64,000 nucleotides of DNA from Edolisoma coerulescens (GCA_013397115.1 VWZW01005387.1:1693235-1757234), one strand, 5' to 3'. Positions 25,801 to 38,269 are shown, numbered from the stretch's first letter. Notes: a model not told the origin generated them from the letters alone. Numbers and translations: made by a program.

Positions 25801-28800
25801 AAACCTGGCTATTTAACAGAAGATGACTTCTCACAACCAACATGGGTTAATTTATAAGGTGATACAACAAGCTGATCTATGATGAAGCCTTGCAGCACGT
25901 TGACTGCATTATCAGCAAGACATTATTGATAATAATTCCACCATCATGGGCAGAACTCATAACACAGTTTGAGGTATGAAGGATTAAGCAGCTCTTGATA
26001 GGGAAAGAAAGAACGTGGAAAGAAGACCCATAGCTGATAAGAGCAAGAGCCAGGAACTGGTGAGCCCCAACCCAAGGCTTCATTTGACTGGTCATGAGAC
26101 ATGTACCAGATCCTTTGAGAAGCTCAGGGAAGGAAGAACTCTGGGGATAGTTCACACATGACAGCAGCTTCTCACTGTGAGCAGGACCAGGCTGTGCTTG
26201 CTGCACGTACACCGAGTGGTGGTGTGAGTAGCTAGATTCATCAGCTTGTACCAGCTCACTGCTTCCCACAGCTAGGGGCTACTCATGAGATCCTACACCA
26301 GCACAGTCTGCCTGTCAGTCAGATGGCACACTCCTCTAGCATGGGAGCTGTGCTTGAATTGCTGGCAAGTTACAGGGAACTTACATGCCAAATTACAGCC
26401 ATCTCTATCCCAAATGACACAACTGACTAAGTGTGGTTAACACCAATTCATATCAATTATTTGATGCACAGAATAATGGAGACTGAGATAAGGCAAAAGG
26501 AATAAAAAAAAACTCTGGGCAGGAATAGCTTCATTTTGGACTGGAGTGTACACAAGGCAAAGGACTGATCAATAGTGTTGGCAGAAAAAACAGCTGCAAA
26601 AGGAAGAGCTCTGAACACCAGTGCAAGTTGTGCAATACAGGGCGTTTATTGCATGTAGACTGGCACAGCCAGTTGTACACTCCCTGACCTTGTTAACTCA
26701 CCCTCTCTGCCTCATGATTGTCCTTCACAAGTGATGTATGACAACAGCCTGACATTTCCCCACAATAAGGGTTCTGGGGAGAAGGTTACTAAGGATCCAC
26801 CTGTAGCAAAACTATTCTGAAGCCAAGAAGCTACTAGAAAACTGAAAGTCATTTTGGACAGCAACTGTACGGCACTTCACTAGCAAATTACTAGTTTTTC
26901 AATTATATAATTTGTCCAGTTACAATAACATCCCAGAGGCAGCCTCAGACACACACAACTAATCAACTGTCTTTATAATTACTTTTAGAAGAATCTATAA
27001 TTGTTCCTAGCAAAAAATTGCAATGGAGCCAAGTTCAGAATCCACGGATTATTTTAATATGACTATTACATAACGAAAACTCGGTCCAAACTGTATCAAG
27101 GGCAAAAACATACAGTGACATTTCAAAATTTAAACAGACTTATAAACAAGGTGTTTTAAGACTACCTCTTAAAATAATTCTATCAGAATAAACCTAAATT
27201 TAAATGAATCTTAATTCAACTTTTTTTGGACTTTCTGCTTGATGACATTTTTGTGCATTAGCTGTATAGTTTTTGCCAATAAATTCCTTTAACTGATAAA
27301 CAAACTGAATCTTCTCTGGAAAATATCACCCATCTCCTTTCCAGGTGAACAACAATTAACATCAGTCTTAAATCCCTCCAACTTCTCTTATCTGACTTTA
27401 CCTTACAAAAGAAGAAGGTGGTAGGTGTGGATAGCTCAGAATTATGTATATGGGATAATCTTATCTTGATCTTTGTTAAAATTCTAAGCACTGAATGATG
27501 ACAGACTTGAAAAGCAGATTTTTTTCAATGCCTTCAGTGTAGGCCTTTCATACCAATTTGTGTCCTGTTGCTTGGTGGTATTGGTAAAAATGACCCTAAC
27601 TTATCTGCCAGCCTTAGGTTTGGTCAGAACTGAGACAGGACTCAGGAAAAGAATTTGTATTATCAAAGTTTATCGTCTCTACCTGGTCTACAGCCTGCAT
27701 ATTAATATATCCATGCCAGCATCAAATCTCCTTAAATGCTATGCTGTATATCCATCATTATATACCAGGAAGAGTCTGTACAATAGCAGCAGCACATGAC
27801 TGCAATGACCTAATTAAAAAGGAATTATTTTTCCTTGGGAAGACAGATAAGAGATAACAGGGTATCCCTTAGTGCTAATAAAACACGAAATAAACTTGAC
27901 TGCATGGGATTTGGCTTTGAAACAACCTAAATATTTTGTTTGATTACAAGGTATTTAATGGCTCATGGATGTGGTGTTGATCTGAGACATCTATTTTATG
28001 CTAATATTTGTACAGGAGATGAACAGGTTTTTTTAGCTTAAGTGTTCTTAATATAAAAGTCAGGCTGATTAAGGTAATAGTGTAGACACACAATATCACA
28101 TTATTTACCTTTTCTCCTAACTGGCTCCTATTTTAGTTTCCAGGATTCATGAACTAAATATTAGTATTATTAGTATGTAATTTTTTCTATGAGTATTATT
28201 TTTTTAATCCAAGTTTCTTCTCTTTATAAATTATGGTTATTTTAGTAAACACTATTTTCCCCCAAAATATCCACATTTCTTTTGAAGCATCTCAGTCTCT
28301 GTCTTGGTCCACTCGACTCAATCTTTCTTATGTGCCTTATCTTCATTCTACTATCTAGAAGAGTCAGTTTTGGAGCTGACATTTTCCTTTCTCCAAATTC
28401 TCCGCTATATAGTTATCTCTCTCCTTTAAGAATGTCTCTCTTTCCTTTCTCACTTTGAGTCTACTTCTGTGGCTAATTCATGGAAATTATCCAGGCCTTT
28501 TGTCTCTCTTTTTCTGCAAATATTCAGCTATTCATCTTGCTCTGTTTTTCACTGTGATTTGATGGATTTCTGACAATATCAGTTCATACCTTATTTTTCA
28601 AGCATCTTAGCTTGTCTTTTGATCTTCCTGACTGTTTCCTAAAGAGCTCTGTTTGAACTAAATGTGCCACTTCTACCTCTTTTCTCCTTTACATTTTCCA
28701 TAGTGCACATGCAATATTTGACTCTTCTGGAGGACATCTAAACTCTTCCAATAAAAGAGTTGTCTACATTACAAGCACTGTTATTGTTAATGACATCTAT

Positions 28801-31800
28801 GCTCCAGTCCCACAACTTTATTTTAACACCTTTTTATGTCTGCAATGATATCAGCCTGAGTTAGCAGACTTACCTTATGGGATAATAAGATCTGAAAATA
28901 TTATTAAGATCTGAAATTTATTAGCAAAATAATATTATGAGAATATAGCAGAGTTAGAAAACTAAAGCTTACCTTCTTTTTTTCTTATAATTTCTCAGGT
29001 AAAGTGTAGTAGAGAGAGAAGTAACCAGGACCAGGCAGGCTGTTCACATTTCTGTGTCTTCCAGTGCTTCTACAAACTGGGAATTCATTTCCCTCAACAC
29101 TCCTGTTTTCTGAAAACTGTATAGACATAACCAGAATGCTGGTTAATCTTCATTTTTTCCTCGAAAGACTTTTATCATTAGTATTAATTCTTGTCCTCTC
29201 AAATCAAGAAACAGTCCCTGAAACTCCTTGATGGTGGAAGCATACTAGATTTCTCACAGGCTGGTGGAAAGAATGGCCCAGGAAGGGTGACATTAGCAGA
29301 AGCTTCAGGCATCATTGTGTCATGGTCTTGCAACAACAGGTGGAGCTGGGTATCCTCAGGTTGCTCTATCAATGACCTTAGTGGATCAACATACAGCAGG
29401 GTGAGGCGAAGGACATCCCTCAAAAGTGTGTCTCTTACACACATCATGAGCCCCTTCGACAGCTTTTTGGTAAGGCCCTATGCAAAGCATGGAGCCTTAG
29501 CCTCACTCATAATCAGTTGCTGGAAAATCTGATTTCAAGAAGAGGATGTTTCTGAACAGCAGCCTACCATCACGTGAGATCATTATACATCTAACCAGGA
29601 AAAATATACTTAATAAGTTTTTTCCAACATTATGCTCCAAAATGGACATATTACCATTTTCGGAGGGCAGGACTGAAATTTGAGGTGATCTGGGAGAGGA
29701 AGAACCACAAGACTGTGAAAGCTCTCTAAGCTGTAGTATTAATAGAGTCAACTTCCCTGCTTTCACAAAATGTGTCTATATTTCTGTACAAAAAGTTTTG
29801 ACACCAGAGAGATGACAGCGTAGTTAACAGCTATTGTCATGAAGGTTATTGTTTTCCAAATGGAACACTTAGTTTAACTATGAGGAAAAGACAGCTAAGT
29901 ATCTTCTTGTGCTGCTTTTCCTTTCCTAACCCTGCTGATGTCCCCCTAATCTACATACTTTCCTACCAGAAAGGGAAAAAATTTCAGCAGCCAAGCCCTT
30001 CCTGCATTATGTTACCACTGCATTATAATACCACTGTTACAATATTACACGAATAAGTCCTGTGTAGGTGAAGGCATTAATTTTCTAAAACTGGTGACAG
30101 ACAGTGGGCACAGAAAAACTCAGACCATGATAAGTCAATTTAATATGTCAGTTTTCATTCCTACAGTTATCAGGGATCACAGTCTTAGGTTGCATGGAAA
30201 ATGTTCAGGAAGACAGGATAAATAGAAGCAAGACAGAGTCGATAAGGTGGTTCCAAATTCATAAATCACCATATCTGAAATGCTCCCTGTAACCCACTCT
30301 TATGAAATTCAGGTACGACAGTCTGCAGGTTTCACTCCTTGTTCTTTTTTGCAGGTTGAAGTACCGTGACTTTTCAGCCCTAAACCCAATCCGGACCATA
30401 CAGACATTATTGCGTAGTGCAAAGTGCAGGATTTGGACGTCCCTGGGGGTGCTGGGGAACCAGAAATTCCAGGCATTTGGGGAAAGGAGGTATAAACAGC
30501 AAAACAATAAGCTCATGTGCTCAAGCCCCTGCAGCACAGTACAAGGTGTGCTAAACATTTTATCGGGGAGGAGAAGGGGGGTAAGAAGGGCTCTGCAGAA
30601 AGCCAACAAATGATTGCTATTATATAACTACTGTTAGGCAGGCTGCCTAGAAGCCTTTGTTGAACCTCAGTTTCATGAATTTAGGGTTAATTGTTTCACT
30701 ATGTCCTGCTATATTTGTATTATTTTGCTGGCTACTTTTCCTCTACTTATTTAATATCTTTTTTTTTCTTGCACAGTTTTAAGTTTACAAGGAAATAAAT
30801 ATAGATACTTGAGCATAAAAGTTTCATGAAAATTCAATGAAACATCAGTGCCTTGGAATATAAACCCAGTTTTATTACAGAAAATCTGTAAGAGAATTCA
30901 ACACAAATTGATGCTAGCAGAAGAAAAACCCACAAAATATGCAGATACAAAAAGTATTTTCTCCATAAAAAGCAAGGACAGTGCAAAGAATGCAAAGACA
31001 TACCTAGTCACAGTTAGAGCAGCTCCATTTTCTAGGCCTCCTACATAACTTGGAAACTAAGCAACACATGGATAAAATAATGCATCAGATGACCTCTGCC
31101 AATACAAACATATATGTGTTCACACTCAGTCACTCACAGACTTCACCTTGACTTCAACAAGTATTAATTATCTTGGGTGCACTTTCAAAAACTATTGGTA
31201 TACAGAGCAGAGCAGATCAGATAATCCAAACATAACATAGCATACTTTCTATTTTGATAAACAAAGAAAGGAGAAACAGTAATAATAAACTCACTGAGGC
31301 AAAAAAATATCACAGATTTAAGGGAGGTAGGGAAGACATTGTACAGGGTAAAAAGTCATGCACAAGAAATCATGCTAAATAATTGTCATTAAATGGAACA
31401 GTTCTAGAAAAAAGCTCCAACTCTTGAGTTTTATGGCAATGTTAATGTTTACCTCTAATGACAGCAAAAACCAGTGCCAGGTGCAGCCTAGCTTTCTCTG
31501 GTTTTCTTCCTGCCCACCCTGAGAGACCTGGCAAATGAACGCAGGTTGGAATGTTTCTTCTGTGGCTGTGCAGAGGTCCCATAAAGAAAACTTCTGTAAT
31601 CACCTGCCACTGCTGCTAGGGTCTGCCAAGGAGCAATTGGAGAGAAGCACTTCCTCCAGCTTTACCAGGGCCACTCCTCAGTTCAGATAAATTTTAAATC
31701 AATCGATATTGTGCCAAGGGGATGTTGACTCAGAATTATTCCCAAAGTTAGAGAAAATATGACTTATCTAATAGAAATAGTTCCTCCCTTGTTTGGGGGT

Positions 31801-32035
31801 TCATCTTTATTCCTTTTTTCTTTCCTCAGATAAAAGGACTTAAATATGTGTGAGATAAAACTGTCTCTCATTTACCCCCTGAAACACAGCAGAGAACATG
31901 CCATACCAGATCTGGAAGCCTGGCCCTGCTGGACCTTAAGCAGGAGTTTCAGAACCACAAGCCTGTGACTTTTTGGTTCTTCAACCTGTAAGAGAAAAGC
32001 CTTGCAAGCTCTTCTGCTGATTTAGGCTTTACATT
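16831..32035. other. Intergenic DNA upstream of CA2
   Basis: About 15 kb of AT-rich sequence without a recognised gene, RNA gene or clear transposon. Open frames are below 130 codons and look like chance. There is a poly-T run near 22088-22106, a T run near 24571-24583 and a pyrimidine-biased stretch at about 28270-28740. Confidence 0.75.
28270..28740 (+). other. Pyrimidine-biased stretch
   Basis: About 470 bases rich in CTT, TCTC and TTTC on the plus strand, with no exact tandem unit. Possibly an old degraded polypyrimidine repeat. No function inferred. Confidence 0.5.
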
Positions 32036-32272
32036 TTAAACCCTGCCATCTAACACCAGTGAGTCTTTCTTTTGCCTCTGACAAGGTTTAGAAGATTTGT
32101 TTCTGTTTGCATCATGGAAATTTAAGTACTTGGATACAGTGTGCCTAGCATAGGGCATACTGAGTAGGAGACGGCATCTGAAGGGCTGCAGGAAAATGGC
32201 ACAATAGGGCTGACCCAAGAAGACCCCAAAAACAATGGAGCTGAAAACCAGAAGGCACAGTCTCAGCTGCAT
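32036..32272 (-). CDS. Hypothetical small ORF, possible secreted or membrane peptide
   Basis: I do not recognise this frame and it may be chance. From the methionine at 32272 it runs 78 codons to TAA. The start, MQLRLCLLVFSSIVFGVFLG, has the shape of a signal peptide or single membrane segment: one Arg, a hydrophobic stretch, then small residues. The rest contains three cysteines and a basic patch RQKKD near the end. A longer frame begins at 32389. It lies just left of the orphan CpG island on the strand that would be transcribed leftward from it. The context at the ATG is weak (C at -3), and I see no family match. Confidence 0.15.
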   Translation of the reverse strand: MQLRLCLLVFSSIVFGVFLGQPYCAIFLQPFRCRLLLSMPYARHTVSKYLNFHDANRNKSSKPCQRQKKDSLVLDGRV

Positions 32273-32499
32273 TTGCCCGTGTCTGCCTGCGTTATTACTG
32301 TCGTTCAGATGTGCATTTAAATGTGGTTTATGTTCTGTTTCTACTGCACTGGGTCTTGTGACTGTATGGAGCCGTGTCAGTGACGACACCTCTGTAGTGA
32401 TGAGAAGTTCCTCTGAAAGGCGAAGGCAAAAGGTCTACATTTGTGCTATTAAATCCAACGTGCATATGCGGGGGAGGAGAGCTTATACCAAATATAAAC

Positions 32500-33430
32500 A
32501 CATTGCAAACGCCTGAACACGTCTCCTCCAATTCCCTCCGCTGGGAGCTCAAATCCCCATTAATCTGCTCCCAGCTCCCAACCCGATTAGATCTCCCCGC
32601 GCCGCACATCTCGGCCCACACGCTTGGCTGTGCCATGGGGGATGCTCAGCCCAGTACCACGAGGGCTACTCAGGCTGCTCCCCAAATCCCAGGCTGCTCC
32701 CCTGCTTCCCAGGCTGGGTCGGAGGGAGAGGGCAGAGCCTGCGCCTCGACAGAGGCCGGGCTTACCCCTCGTTCAGCGCCACAGTTCGCACCGGGGAACC
32801 CGAGATATGTATCGGGGACCGGCAGAGCAGGACACGAGCTGACAGTGCCTCAACCTGCCCATCCCCGCATTCGCTTCTCCGTATGATGAACTGCACTGTC
32901 ACAGCAGGCGGCCGATGCTGTCCACAGACCGTCGGGAGCGCTGCCCGGCGGGCTGGCATCGGGGCTCCCGGCAACTCCTACGTTTAGACTGCCCGTGAGC
33001 ACGGGGGAACGTGGCGCCAGCCACAGCGGAGCGCCGCAGCGGGCAGCGAGCCCAGCCCATCCCGGCCCATCCCGGCCCGGCCGAGGNNNNNNNNNNNNNN
33101 NNNNNNNNNNNNNNNNNNNNNNNNNNNNNNNNNNNNNNNNNNNNNNNNNNNNNNNNNNNNNNNNNNNNNNNNNNNNNNNNNNNNNNNNNNNNNNNNNNNN
33201 NNNNNNNNNNNNNCTGCCCGCCGGGACGCGGCGGGGCCCGGCGGCGGTCGCTCGTCCCGGCCGGGCTCCTGCCGAGACGCTGGCACTGGGCATTCATCGG
33301 CACAAACGGGACGCGACAGGAAACGTCTCCCGATTTCATCTGGTTCTGTGGAAAGTGCGGGCTGCCCAGCGCCCGTTCCTGGGTGACTCTGCTGTGAGCT
33401 CAGTCTGTAGCAAGTTCAGCCTCTCATCGG
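32500..33430. promoter_or_regulatory. Orphan CpG island with assembly gap
   Basis: GC-rich, CpG-dense sequence on both sides of a run of N, in the middle of the CA3-CA2 intergenic region. No recognised gene starts here. A TATAAA on the plus strand lies just to its left near 32496-32501. The density suggests an unmethylated promoter-type island. It could serve an unannotated transcript, or be a GC-rich element of another kind. Confidence 0.6.
33087..33213. other. Assembly gap (127 N)
   Basis: A run of 127 N inside very GC-rich sequence. Flanks contain repeated CCCGGCCCATCCCGGCC-type units, typical of DNA that sequences poorly. The real length is unknown. Confidence 0.99.
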
Positions 33431-33667
33431 TGCCCACGTTAGGAACTGCAACGCCTGTTCAGAATCTCAAATCGTCAGCACATAAAACAAGTAGAAATTA
33501 ACTGTCATGAACAACTTCACACATCAAAGGAGTTGCTCAAAGCTGTCCTGTCCACCTGTGTGGGTCAGGCTTCCTGAGAGAGGCTGAATAAACTCTAGGA
33601 CTTTCCACCCTATCCCTGTGCCCACACGGGCTGGAATAATGCTACTTCAAACACACTCCATCCCCAT

Positions 33668-33869
33668 ATCTTTATGCGGAGGGTGGCAGAGCACTGGAAC
33701 AAGCTGCCCGGCAAGATCGTGGAGTCTTTGTCTCTGCAGACATTCAAAACCCACATAGATGTGTTCCAGTGTAACCTGTTCCAGGTGACCCTGTCTTGGC
33801 AGGGGGGTTGGACTAGATGACCTCCAGAGGTCCCTTCCAACCCTAACAATTCCCTGATTCTGCGATCTT
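33668..33869 (+). mobile_element. CR1 LINE, 3' end fragment
   Basis: Plus-strand translation reads like the CR1 ORF2 C-terminus ([20 protein letters not shown]), followed by the conserved CR1 3' UTR: GGTTGGACTAGATGACCTCC, AGAGGTCCCTTCCAACC and a terminal ATTCTG-like repeat. A 5'-truncated copy, as is usual for CR1. Confidence 0.92.
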
Positions 33870-33885
33870 GTTCAGAAAGATGCAG

Positions 33886-33942
33886 ATAGAATCATAAAAT
33901 CACTAAGGTTTGAAAAGACCACTAAGATCACCAAGTCCAACC
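33886..33942 (-). mobile_element. CR1 LINE, 3' tip on minus strand
   Basis: AGAATCATAAAATCACTAAGGTTTGAAAAG followed by GATCACCAAGTCCAACC (with a short stretch between) is the reverse complement of a CR1 3' terminus. It abuts the plus-strand CR1 piece about 16 bases away, so two CR1 tips point toward each other. Confidence 0.8.
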
Positions 33943-33950
33943 AACACACT

Positions 33951-34408
33951 TCGTAAGTATTTTCTTCTGAAAATAGGAGAACTAAGTTTATTTAAAATGT
34001 GACATTTCACACTAAAAGTGAGATATCAGAGGGCTGGAAATTTGCTGACCATGACCAAAAATATTTCTTCACACCTGTTTGTGTTGAATGCTGCTGTAAA
34101 CATTTATATTTTTTAAGCTTACCCACCTCTAGTACACCCCTACGTTTATCTATTCTCTTCAGTTTCATCAACTACAGGTAACTACTCTACATATCCTACA
34201 ACAGGGAAAGCATAATTTTATTCTCTAAGGCGAAGTCCTGAGCACTCAAAAACTTATTAGAATGTCTGCTACTAAAAAGCAGCCAGGGCCAGGTAGTACA
34301 TCCTTTGAGGGCAAGAACTGTGTATTTATTTTATGTGTGCCCAGTACCTAAGTACCCAGCATAGCTAGGTAATGCCATGTGGTTGAAGGTGTTGCCACCA
34401 TACACACA
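33951..34408 (+). repeat. Inverted repeat, left arm
   Basis: About 460 bases that match, in reverse orientation, two parts of 36049-37363. The first part (33951-34190) pairs with about 37121-37363. The second (34194-34408) pairs with 36049-36275. The region GAGGGCAAGAACTGTGTATT resembles 3' ends of ancient L2/CR1-L3 type LINEs, so this may be one copy of an old interspersed repeat. Confidence 0.75.
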
Positions 34409-36048
34409 GCTAAATTCAAGAATGAACACTGAATCCCATTATATGGGGGAGGTATGCCTGCTCAACATTCTTAAATGGTAAAATCCTAGAATTAAAAAAA
34501 AAAAAACCCTGTCAAAATGCAATGAGCAATTGCTAATTTATATTTTTTCTGACAAGAATCAAATGGACAGTTTTGAATTGCCTTTGGCTTAATCCCATTC
34601 TTGATGTTCCATATACGTGCTCTGTTTTTTGCAGGGGAGAGGAGGGAAGATAACTAGTACTTCTAGACTAGACTTGGAAGATTATTTGTAACATGGGTTT
34701 TACACTCAACGAAATAGCATATACACTGGTTTTGAGTAAAGCAATAATTCTCAAGAAGAAAATTATTATTTTGCATGGCAGTGCTGGTTTAAAACACAGC
34801 TGGAAAATTAATCCCCACTTAAGCTGTTCTCTTCCCCCATCCCCTCCTGGTGAGAGGGAGACTAAAAGCAGAGGTTCTGAGTTAAGAATGGTTGCACTGA
34901 AAGAGTTGCAGTCAGTGGTAGATGAAGGGGAGGAACATGAATCCAGCAACCTAGTTGCTGTCAAATGAAATTAACTATCCTCACTGCCAAAAGCCCAGTG
35001 TTTGATGCACAGCATCTTCGGTCAATCCTAAAGGGCACTCCCTCTCTCTATAATAGAGACACTGTAGGGATAGTAAAATTGCTGACACTTTGATAAATTC
35101 AACTTCTGGCAATTGTTCTTCTGTTCAGATAATTCTTGTCCATAGTGCTACATAAGTGCTCAAAATTGAAGTACTCTGTGTAGTATAGTGGGAATGTAAA
35201 CTTCCATTTCTTTCAGTTAAAAGTCGTTATGTGTGGTTTTGTATGATCATTTATAAAACTCCTTGTGTTTCATGATAATTAATGAGTACTGCACAACTAA
35301 GCTAAGGTCGATAATTTTGCTCACGTTAGTATGCCATACAAATATGTCTGCTTATTTTTTGTAAAAATGGATGACAATGATATCACTTGAGTGCAAATGT
35401 GATGTGAACCAAAGTCTTAGGCTAAAGTTAACACAAGCTTTTGCACAGCTGTGTTTAAATACTAGTATTGACCAGCTCATCTGAATTTAGAGCTGCCTGG
35501 AAGGCATTTCTCAATTTCTTATTCGTGGTACTAAAGTTATTTGATATTTTGAAACTTGTCCTTGCATGCTGGTGTGATCTCATCAGCTTCTGGCTGCAAA
35601 ATACAGATCCTTATTTCTGACTCAGCTATCTACGTTGCATAGCATCAGCTACAGATTTATCTGTGCCTCAGATGAAAGCGGGGTCATTACTGAGTCACTG
35701 TTCCCTCAGGGACAAAAATGCCAAGATCCTGTTATTTTACCCACCTGAGTATATTCGTTTTAGTATGAAATTAATTCAGAATATAAAAGATAAGTGCTGA
35801 CTCTCTGGTCCAATTTTTTGCAGCATGTTTTTGATCTCAGCTAGGGTTCAGGTTCTTTTTTCAGTATTATCATCACTGGATTTGAAAGAAGAATGGATCA
35901 TTCATCTTATAGCTGGACAGATGAAGAACACTTGGCCTGATGCAGAGAGGAAAATGACTGCTTTGATGGATAATTAATCTGGCAGTGTCACATTGGTTTG
36001 GGGTTTCATTATTTCAGAGGTAAATATTTGTCACTCATAAACTCACCT
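34409..36048. other. Spacer between inverted repeat arms
   Basis: 1.6 kb of AT-rich sequence without a recognised gene. It contains the short segment 35556-35592, repeated in inverse orientation at 38955-38992. Confidence 0.7.
35556..35592 (+). repeat. Short inverted duplicate, copy 1
   Basis: The 26 bases at 35567-35592 are the exact reverse complement of 38955-38980, with further similarity (TTGTCCTTGC) on one side. Too long to be chance in 64 kb. Confidence 0.8.
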
Positions 36049-37363
36049 ACATGTATGGTGGCAACACCTTAAATCATGAAACATTACCCAGCAATAGTAG
36101 GTACTTGGGTACTGCAGACACATGAAATAAATAAATGGCCCTTGCCCTCAGAGGACTTACAACATAATGCCAGGCGCTGTCTGATTTTTAGTAGCAGGCA
36201 TTCTAAGATGTAAGATTTTAATTGCTCAAAGCTTTGCCTTAGAGAGTAAAACAATGCCCTCCCTGTTGTAGGGCAGGGACACTGGGGCAGATTTTCAGTA
36301 CCATGCAACAGGTGCTCTGGGAATAATATCTTCACACCAGCTGGTGGGGTCAGTGCCACACAGTAACACAACTTTCAGGCTGGCTTTGCAATTCCACCTC
36401 TGTGTGTGGCATTGGTGGCAACGGCAGGTGCACACAGCCATGGATACAGAGACATGTGGCTGCAAGTAGGTAAAAAAGGCATGGACTGCACTGAAAATCA
36501 GGCTTGCGAAAAATACTGCAAGAGTCCTAAGTGACAGATGCAAAATGCTACCTGTGGTTTCCATCACACCAGCTAGAGAATTTTAAGTTTTCTCATTACA
36601 GTGAAATAAACTGGTATCTCTGTTTATAGCTGCTCAAAGGGTGGATCAAATCATCATTTTGCTTTAATGTTGTAGTCAGCAATCATGGATATATGTGCTA
36701 CCTTGTAGTAGAATAAATTTTCTGTCTTTGCTCACCACTGAAGAGAAAGACTTGCTAGGTAACAGCCTTACCTCTTCTTTTGTGGGAACATTGGTTTTTC
36801 TCTTCTCCTGTTTCTTTATGTGTTGCTTTTGGGTGGGGAAAGCATATAGCTAAGACAGTTCTGGCAATTCTATCTTTGGTTTCAGAGATGTGAGCCCTAA
36901 CTGAGTCATTAAGGCATGAGTATTCCAAGATGTTCTCTAACAGATTCATGTTCTCTAGGACATCAGCAAGGCTGACCTCACATTGTATTTTTATCACAAT
37001 TTCTGGGACCAATAATTATTCTATCACAAATCATGAATTTTCAGGCAGATGTGATTAGAATTGGTCCATTGGGTCAGACATTTGGCCTGTACTAAATGAT
37101 GAATGATAGATGAGAAGAAGAACAGGAGATAGTTGTAATGGGTCTTGGAATAGGCTGAGTTGGGAGGGACCCACAAGGATCTAGAGGTTGTTAAACTAAA
37201 AGAAAAAACGATCTTTGCAGCAGCAATCAGCATACAAACAAGTGCGGAGAAACATTTTTGGTCATGGTCAGTGAATTTCCATCCCACTGATATCACACTC
37301 CTAGTGTGGAATGTCACATTTTAAATAAACTTTGCTTCTTATTTTCAGAAGGAAGTATTTATG
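36049..37363 (-). repeat. Inverted repeat, right arm (longer copy)
   Basis: Minus-strand copy of the element at 33951-34408. The matching blocks are separated here by about 845 bases (36276-37120) absent from the left copy. This is either an insertion here or a deletion there. Shared landmarks include TGACCATGACCAAAAAT and AAGGTGTTGCCACCATACA. No intact coding sequence. Confidence 0.75.
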
Positions 37364-37794
37364 AAGTGTCAAAGATTTTTCATTTTTCTAAGTTTAATGT
37401 CCAGATAAAGAGCAGAGTCTTTTCCATGTTCAGATTAGTGAAAGAAATCCCCCCATGAAATGCCAGGGGGATGAGTGTCATATGGCTCATGGCAGGTCCT
37501 GCACTGTACACAAAATCAGTGTCTCCAGAGTCTCTGGGCCACTTTTAATCACAAAATTTCATCTGTTTTGAAAATGCCATTAGTCTTGGTCAGGGATTAA
37601 CAAAGGGCCTGAAAGAACTTGAAAATTATTGCTCCTGGTTTTTAATTACGTTTCATTGGTTTAACTCAGGTAGATGATACCAAGTAGTCTTGTAAATTGG
37701 CATCTGTTTATAAGTGTACAACATGGAAGACCTTGAAACACACTGTCCTGCATGTATTTTTAGGTATTTTCAGAGGAAGGCTGTAATGATTCAA

Positions 37795-38269
37795 TGTTGA
37801 AGTCCTCTGCCCAAATTAAGGTACAAGTGAGATCAAATTGTGGTTCAGCAATACCAGCTTTATTTTGTAAAATTATTTGTATAGGGAAAAAAGAGAGAAA
37901 CACAAAAAGAGGGAGAGAATGGGAGTAGGAGACAGATACTGCAAGCAGAAGATAATCACCACCGTGGATCCAGTACCATCCCATTGGTGCTTCAGTGTCC
38001 TGGGTTTCTTGCTGGCAGGGTCCTACCCAGTTCATTCCCTGAGTTTCTTTATATGGTCCCTCATTAGCATGAGAGGCGAGAGAATATGTGTTTTTACCAC
38101 CCTGCTTGCTCGGGTCTCAATTTGGTGATTGTGGGGGGTCTACTCTGGGGGTCGCAATGAAAGATTGTGATGAAAAGTATCAGTTTTGGTCCTGCCTCGG
38201 CAAGGCCAGATCTGAGACTTTGTTCCATTTGCAGCTTGTGCACAGGCACCTATGATGTTTTCTGCAACA
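37795..38269 (-). mobile_element. LTR-like segment (probable solo LTR of an endogenous retrovirus)
   Basis: About 475 bases with inverted termini TGTTGAAG and CTGCAACA. On the minus strand there is a TATA-like ATATAAA near 38048-38055 and an AATAAA at 37864-37859, the order expected in an LTR read leftward. No perfect target-site duplication is visible. No retroviral genes lie beside it. Family not determined. Confidence 0.5.

Noticed and set aside
29191..29766. Neighbouring frames on both strands (113, 82 and 87 codons) that looked like a possible retrogene
   Set aside because: I could not match the translation to any protein and saw no poly-A tail or target-site duplication.
32443..32886. 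147-codon plus-strand frame at the edge of the orphan CpG island
   Set aside because: No recognised domain and low-complexity Pro/Ser/Ala-rich sequence; possible chance frame. The CpG island itself is reported instead.
32850..33501. Frames of 100-168 codons crossing the N run
   Set aside because: Their length depends on 127 unknown bases; flanking residues reflect GC-rich composition.
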